Below, one piece after another: positions 50,436-54,088 of a DNA stretch of 54,088 bases. The position numbers were made by a program, and so were the translations under genes. How positions within the stretch are numbered: the stretch's first letter is position 1; the number at the start of each line of letters is the position of its first letter. Source of the DNA: Chloroflexota bacterium (GTDB lineage Bacteria; Chloroflexota; Chloroflexia; QHBQ01; JADMIH01); assembly GCA_015478675.1 (NCBI GenBank), contig JADMIH010000007.1:1-54088 (forward strand), in the 5' to 3' direction. The notes under the pieces are model-generated. The model saw only the letters and a list, made by a program, of their open reading frames with translations. It was not told where the DNA came from and did not search any database.

Positions 50436-51254
50436 CTACTTCTTGAAGATGCTTTTCAACGCGTAGAGGTTCACCTGCCTGTTCATTTCGGCTATAGACT
50501 CGGTTAGCGGGATACCTTTTGGGCAGACGCGCACACAGTTCTGGTCATTGCCGCAGTAGGCGATGCCGCCCTCTCCCAGTAGCGCCTCAAGCCGCTCCTC
50601 TGAGTGCATCGCGCCTGTTGGGTGGCTGTTATGCAGAAGCGCCTGGTTGATCGCTGCGGGGCCGATAAACGGCGAGCCCTCATTGAAGTTAGGGCACGCC
50701 TCCATGCAGGCGGTACAGGCCATGCAGGTGGAGAGTATGTACGACTTTTGCCGCTCGTTTTCGTTCATGCGCGGGCCAGGCCCCAGGTCGTACGTGCCGT
50801 CAATCGGTATCCAGGCATGTACCTTCTTGAAGGCCGCAAAGATCCTCGAGCGATCTACTATCAGGTCACGCACCACCGGAAAGGAGGTAAGGGGTTGGAT
50901 GGTGATCGGCTGCGCCAGCTTGTCTACGAGGGCAGAGCAGGCCTGGCGCACTTTGCCGTTGATCAACATCGTGCAAGCCCCACACACCTCTTCGAGGCAG
51001 TTGCTCTCCCAGACTACCGCGTTGGTCGGCTTACCATCTGAGGTGACAGGGTTGCGCTGTATAGCCATCAGGCCGGAGATAATGTTCATCCCTGGCCGCC
51101 ATTGCACTGCAAACTCCTCCCAACGCTGGTTGGCGTCGGGCTGGCCTTCGGGCTTGTCCTGGCGCAGGATTCTGAATGTGATAACGCGTGAGGCGTTGCC
51201 TGCGCCCGCGCCATTTTGTGATCCTTCTCTTTGCATTACCTGGGACATCGGCAT
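50436..51254 (-). CDS. sdhB: Succinate dehydrogenase iron-sulfur subunit
   Basis: Carries electrons from the flavoprotein to the membrane quinone site. The [2Fe-2S] ligands are in SNCLEEVCGACTMLINGK and QACSAL, the second cluster region has CMACTACMEACPNF and the last CGNDQNCVRVCPKGIP, together giving [4Fe-4S] and [3Fe-4S] sites. I start at the ATG at 51254 with AAGG 5 nt upstream; a GTG two codons earlier is in frame. Last gene of sdhCAB. Confidence 0.95.
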   Translation of the reverse strand: MPMSQVMQREGSQNGAGAGNASRVITFRILRQDKPEGQPDANQRWEEFAVQWRPGMNIISGLMAIQRNPVTSDGKPTNAVVWESNCLEEVCGACTMLINGKVRQACSALVDKLAQPITIQPLTSFPVVRDLIVDRSRIFAAFKKVHAWIPIDGTYDLGPGPRMNENERQKSYILSTCMACTACMEACPNFNEGSPFIGPAAINQALLHNSHPTGAMHSEERLEALLGEGGIAYCGNDQNCVRVCPKGIPLTESIAEMNRQVNLYALKSIFKK

Positions 51255-51284
51255 CTCCACCTTCCAGTGAGTAGTTATGTCAGC

Positions 51285-53186
51285 TTATTTCTTCGCGGGC
51301 GCTGAGGTGACAGTCGCGCCACCTGGCGTGGCTCCAACTTGCGTCGCGCCACCTGCGCCGTTGCCGGCCGCACCGTTGGAGGCAGCCCCAATAGGAGAAG
51401 CCTGCGTTGCTTCCTGCACCGTTTCGGTCACGCTCTTATCCACGTCGTAGCGGCGGGGGCGCGGCTTGAGATATTGTATATCAACATCTTCGTAGCTGAA
51501 CTCCGGTGCGGCTGTGGGGCCTGCGAACCGGGCTTTGGTAGTCTTGAGGAATCGCTCGTCGTCGCGCTCAGGAAAGTCGGGCTTGTAGTGTGCGCCCCGG
51601 CTCTCATCGCGCAGTAGCGCGCCGATAGTGATTACGCGTGCCAGCACCAGCATGTTCCATAATTGTCGCGTGAAGAAGAGCGCCTGATTCGACCAACCGG
51701 ATTGGTCGGGCACACCAACGTTGTTGTATCGCTGCATCAACTCTTGCAACTTGAGGTCCGTTTCCTTGAGTTTGTCGTTGTAGCGCACCACAGTAACGTT
51801 ATCGGTCATGATGTTGCCCATCTCAAGCCACAACGAATACGGGTTCTCGCTGCCGTGAGCGTGCAAGGTGCGGTTGTAGATGTCGCGTTGGCGGGCTACT
51901 TCGCGGCGGAAAACGTCTTCACTCACTCCTTGCGCGGCCTTGGCGTTGCCCCTGGCGAAGTTCACGGCGGCGGGGCCTGCCAGGTAGAGGCCGCCATGTA
52001 TGCATGAGAGGAGCGAGTTAGCCCCGAGGCGGTTTGCCCCATGATACTGGTAGTCCACCTCTCCCGATGCGAATAGGCCGGGCACGCTGGTCATTTCGTC
52101 GAAATCCGTCCACAGACCGCCCATGCTGTAATGCACAGCGGGGAAAATGCGCATCGGCACTTTTACCGGGTCATCACCGACGAACTTGCGATAGATATCT
52201 ATCACGCCCCCCAGCTTGACTTCGAGCATGTGAGGGTCGAGGTGCGAAATATCGAGGAAGACCTGGTTCTGCCCATCAACGCCCAGCTTCTGGCGCACGC
52301 AAACGTCGAATATGGCCCGCGTGGCGATGTCGCGTGGCACCAGATTACCGTAAGCGGGGTACATCTCTTCGAGGAAGTACCAGGGCTGCCCATCCTTGTA
52401 GGTCCAGACGCGCCCCCCCTCGCCCCTGATGGATTCTGACATCAGCCGCAGCTTATCTTCGCCTGGTATAGCGGTGGGGTGAACCTGGATAAACTCGCCG
52501 TTCGCGTAATGTGCGCCCTGCTGGTAAACAGCGGATGCGGCAGTACCGGTGTTGATCATCGAGTTGGTAGAGCGGCCAAAGATAAGGCCGCAGCCACCCG
52601 TTGCCAGAATTACCGCATCGGCGCGGAACGCCTTTATCTCCATATTCCGCATGTCCTGCGCTACAATGCCCCGGCAAACGCCATCATCGTCTATTACCGC
52701 CGACAGAAACTCCCAGTTCTCATACTTAAAGACTTTGCCCTCCACTTCCTGGCGGCGCACCTGCTCGTCGAGAGCGTAAAGCAGCTGCTGGCCTGTGGTT
52801 GCGCCTGCGTAAGCGGTGCGATGGTGGCGGGTGCCGCCGAAGCGCCGGAAATCGAGGTTGCCTTCCGGTGTGCGATTGAACATCACGCCCATGCGGTCGA
52901 GGAGAAAGACGATGCCCGGTCCCTTCTCGCACATATCCTTTACGGGGGTCTGGTTGGCAAGGAAGTCGCCGCCGTATATGGTGTCGTCGAAGTGCTCAAA
53001 AGCCGAGTCGCCCTCGCCTTTGGTGTTGACGGCGGCGTTGATCCCTCCCTGGGCGCAGACCGAGTGCGAGCGGCGCACCGGCACGATCGAAAAGAGGTCA
53101 ACGTCAAGGCCCAGCTCGGTTATCTTGATTGTGGCCGAGAGTCCCGCCAGCCCACCGCCTACAACGATTACTTTAGGCCCTGCCAT
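51285..53186 (-). CDS. sdhA: Succinate dehydrogenase flavoprotein subunit
   Basis: Oxidises succinate to fumarate. The FAD dinucleotide fold is VIVVGGGLAGLSATI, the covalent-FAD His is in RRSHSVCAQGGINAA, and the active site includes HPTAIPGEDKLRLMSESIRGEG and HYSMGGLWTD. At 633 residues it carries an extra ~50-residue Gly/Ala/Thr-rich tail after PRPRRYDVD, unusual for the family. GAGGAG is 6 nt before the ATG. Confidence 0.96.
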   Translation of the reverse strand: MAGPKVIVVGGGLAGLSATIKITELGLDVDLFSIVPVRRSHSVCAQGGINAAVNTKGEGDSAFEHFDDTIYGGDFLANQTPVKDMCEKGPGIVFLLDRMGVMFNRTPEGNLDFRRFGGTRHHRTAYAGATTGQQLLYALDEQVRRQEVEGKVFKYENWEFLSAVIDDDGVCRGIVAQDMRNMEIKAFRADAVILATGGCGLIFGRSTNSMINTGTAASAVYQQGAHYANGEFIQVHPTAIPGEDKLRLMSESIRGEGGRVWTYKDGQPWYFLEEMYPAYGNLVPRDIATRAIFDVCVRQKLGVDGQNQVFLDISHLDPHMLEVKLGGVIDIYRKFVGDDPVKVPMRIFPAVHYSMGGLWTDFDEMTSVPGLFASGEVDYQYHGANRLGANSLLSCIHGGLYLAGPAAVNFARGNAKAAQGVSEDVFRREVARQRDIYNRTLHAHGSENPYSLWLEMGNIMTDNVTVVRYNDKLKETDLKLQELMQRYNNVGVPDQSGWSNQALFFTRQLWNMLVLARVITIGALLRDESRGAHYKPDFPERDDERFLKTTKARFAGPTAAPEFSYEDVDIQYLKPRPRRYDVDKSVTETVQEATQASPIGAASNGAAGNGAGGATQVGATPGGATVTSAPAKK

Positions 53187-53263
53187 TGTCTGCTCCTCTT
53201 CGATGAATTAGCAATTATGAATTACAGCGGTAATCCAATTACTAATTCATAATCCATAGTTCG

Positions 53264-53962
53264 TTAGAAGGTCAACCCGCCTGCCTGCACGACAAAGGCT
53301 ACAGCTATGCCGATGCCTACCAGGCTTACTATTATGGAGATTGCGGTGGTGATGACTTGTGATATGCGTTGTGAGCGCTGCCCGACGGTGATCCCCCAGG
53401 TGATCAGGAAGGTCCAAAGTCCATTGCCAAAGTGGAAAGAGACGCCCACTACCCCGATTATGTAGAATAGGAAGATCGGCGCATAAGAGATGGTGGCCGC
53501 TACTGCGCCTGTGGTGGGGGAGGTGGTCCAGAAGGAGGTGAAGCGGAATTGCCACACGTGATAGAGTATGAAGAGCAGTGCGATCACCCCTGTTGCCCGC
53601 TGCCACATGAAGAGGTTGTTGCGTCCGTAGTTGTACGACATGGTGTTATTGCGCGCATATGCAGCGATGAAAAGGCCGTAGAGGGCGTGGTAGAGGAGGG
53701 GAAGGAATATGAGCAGGACTTCGATTGCTTGCAGATAGCGCACTCCGCGTGCGCCCTGCGCCATTTCATCGTAGGCTTGCTGCCCGTAAAGTATTGCGCC
53801 GTTCTCATAGAAGTGGAAGAGGAGGAAGCCGCCTATGGGCACAATGCCTGTGAGTGAGTGGAGACGTCTCAGCCAGAAGTGGTTGCGCTGAACCCAGCCT
53901 GGCCGTGCGGCAGGCGCTACGGTGGGGGCCGGTTCGGGCGTGGGAGCCGTTACGGTTGCCAA
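53264..53962 (-). CDS. sdhC: Succinate dehydrogenase cytochrome b558 subunit
   Basis: Single-chain di-haem membrane anchor of the b558 type (Bacillus/Bacteroidota/Chloroflexota style), so no sdhD is expected. Five membrane helices with candidate haem His residues in RRLHSLTGIVPIGGFLLFHF, YHALYGLF, LYHVWQF and VSFHFGNGLW. The TTG start has AAGGAGG 8 nt upstream. A possible promoter TTCCCA-17 bp-TACAAT lies at 54069-54041 and gives a ~70-nt leader for the sdhCAB operon. Confidence 0.93.
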   Translation of the reverse strand: MATVTAPTPEPAPTVAPAARPGWVQRNHFWLRRLHSLTGIVPIGGFLLFHFYENGAILYGQQAYDEMAQGARGVRYLQAIEVLLIFLPLLYHALYGLFIAAYARNNTMSYNYGRNNLFMWQRATGVIALLFILYHVWQFRFTSFWTTSPTTGAVAATISYAPIFLFYIIGVVGVSFHFGNGLWTFLITWGITVGQRSQRISQVITTAISIIVSLVGIGIAVAFVVQAGGLTF

Positions 53963-54088
53963 CAGTGATACCTCCTTCGATTATTCGCGACTACTCTGTC
54001 GCCAAGAGGCAGAGCTTTTGTGTAACATTACGCTATGGTTATTGTACCGCAAAGCTAAACCTTTGGGAAGGGCTGAGGCGAGTTGCTC

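Overview
The window is a gene-dense bacterial chromosome segment of moderately high GC, with about 40 protein genes, four tRNA genes and several intergenic elements. The Thr/Pro-rich tails (for example at the C-terminus of the CdaR-like protein), cyanophycin genes, a b558-type sdhCAB operon, an EF-G-like factor and an O-antigen-ligase-like protein suggest a member of Chloroflexota or a neighbouring soil lineage. There is no rRNA here, so that placement is inference. I see no prophage, CRISPR array or transposase gene.

Layout. 1-6.1 kb: a zinc-ribbon membrane protein (frameshifted or cut by the window edge), an acyl-CoA ligase and a GT2-GT4 fusion glycosyltransferase transcribed divergently from one shared -35 region, and an NTP-transferase-like protein. 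6.1-11.2 kb: hibernation factor HPF, tRNA-Arg(CCU), cyanophycinase and cyanophycin synthetase, then a small SelW/Rdx gene that is only visible if an in-frame UGA is read as selenocysteine. 11.3-15.4 kb: a miniature repeat element, class I FBP aldolase, and a LmbE deacetylase / divergent SRAP / LOG cluster ending in a strong terminator, then tRNA-Pro(CGG). 15.6-22 kb: an M16 peptidase pair and a giant TPM-domain protein with an unknown partner. 22-33 kb: GT39-like membrane protein, a candidate structured RNA, GNAT, YyaL-type thioredoxin-domain protein, a frameshifted small membrane gene, NagD-like HAD, RidA, methyltransferase, an unknown membrane protein and an O-antigen-ligase-like protein. 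33-38 kb: EF-G-like factor divergent from prfA-prmC-cof. 38-44 kb: a surface protein with a sorting-like tail, CdaR-like protein, GlmS and a BON protein. 44-50 kb: penicillin-acylase family enzyme, tRNA-Thr(CGU), another repeat element and a candidate sRNA, small unknown proteins, HD hydrolase, dienelactone-hydrolase family protein, tRNA-Pro(GGG). 50-54 kb: third repeat copy and sdhCAB.

Themes. Nitrogen/arginine storage (cphA-cphB), translation (prfA, prmC, EF-G-like, HPF, four tRNAs), envelope glycan synthesis (GT fusion, GT39, ligase, GlmS, CdaR) and central metabolism (FBP aldolase, SDH). The most unusual item is the UGA-containing SelW-like gene at 10980-11219, with a hairpin of bacterial SECIS geometry 15 nt after the UGA. 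Other notable items are a three-copy miniature inverted-repeat element, a structured RNA locus near 24.65 kb, promoters placed so that transcripts should be leaderless, and two probable frameshifts.
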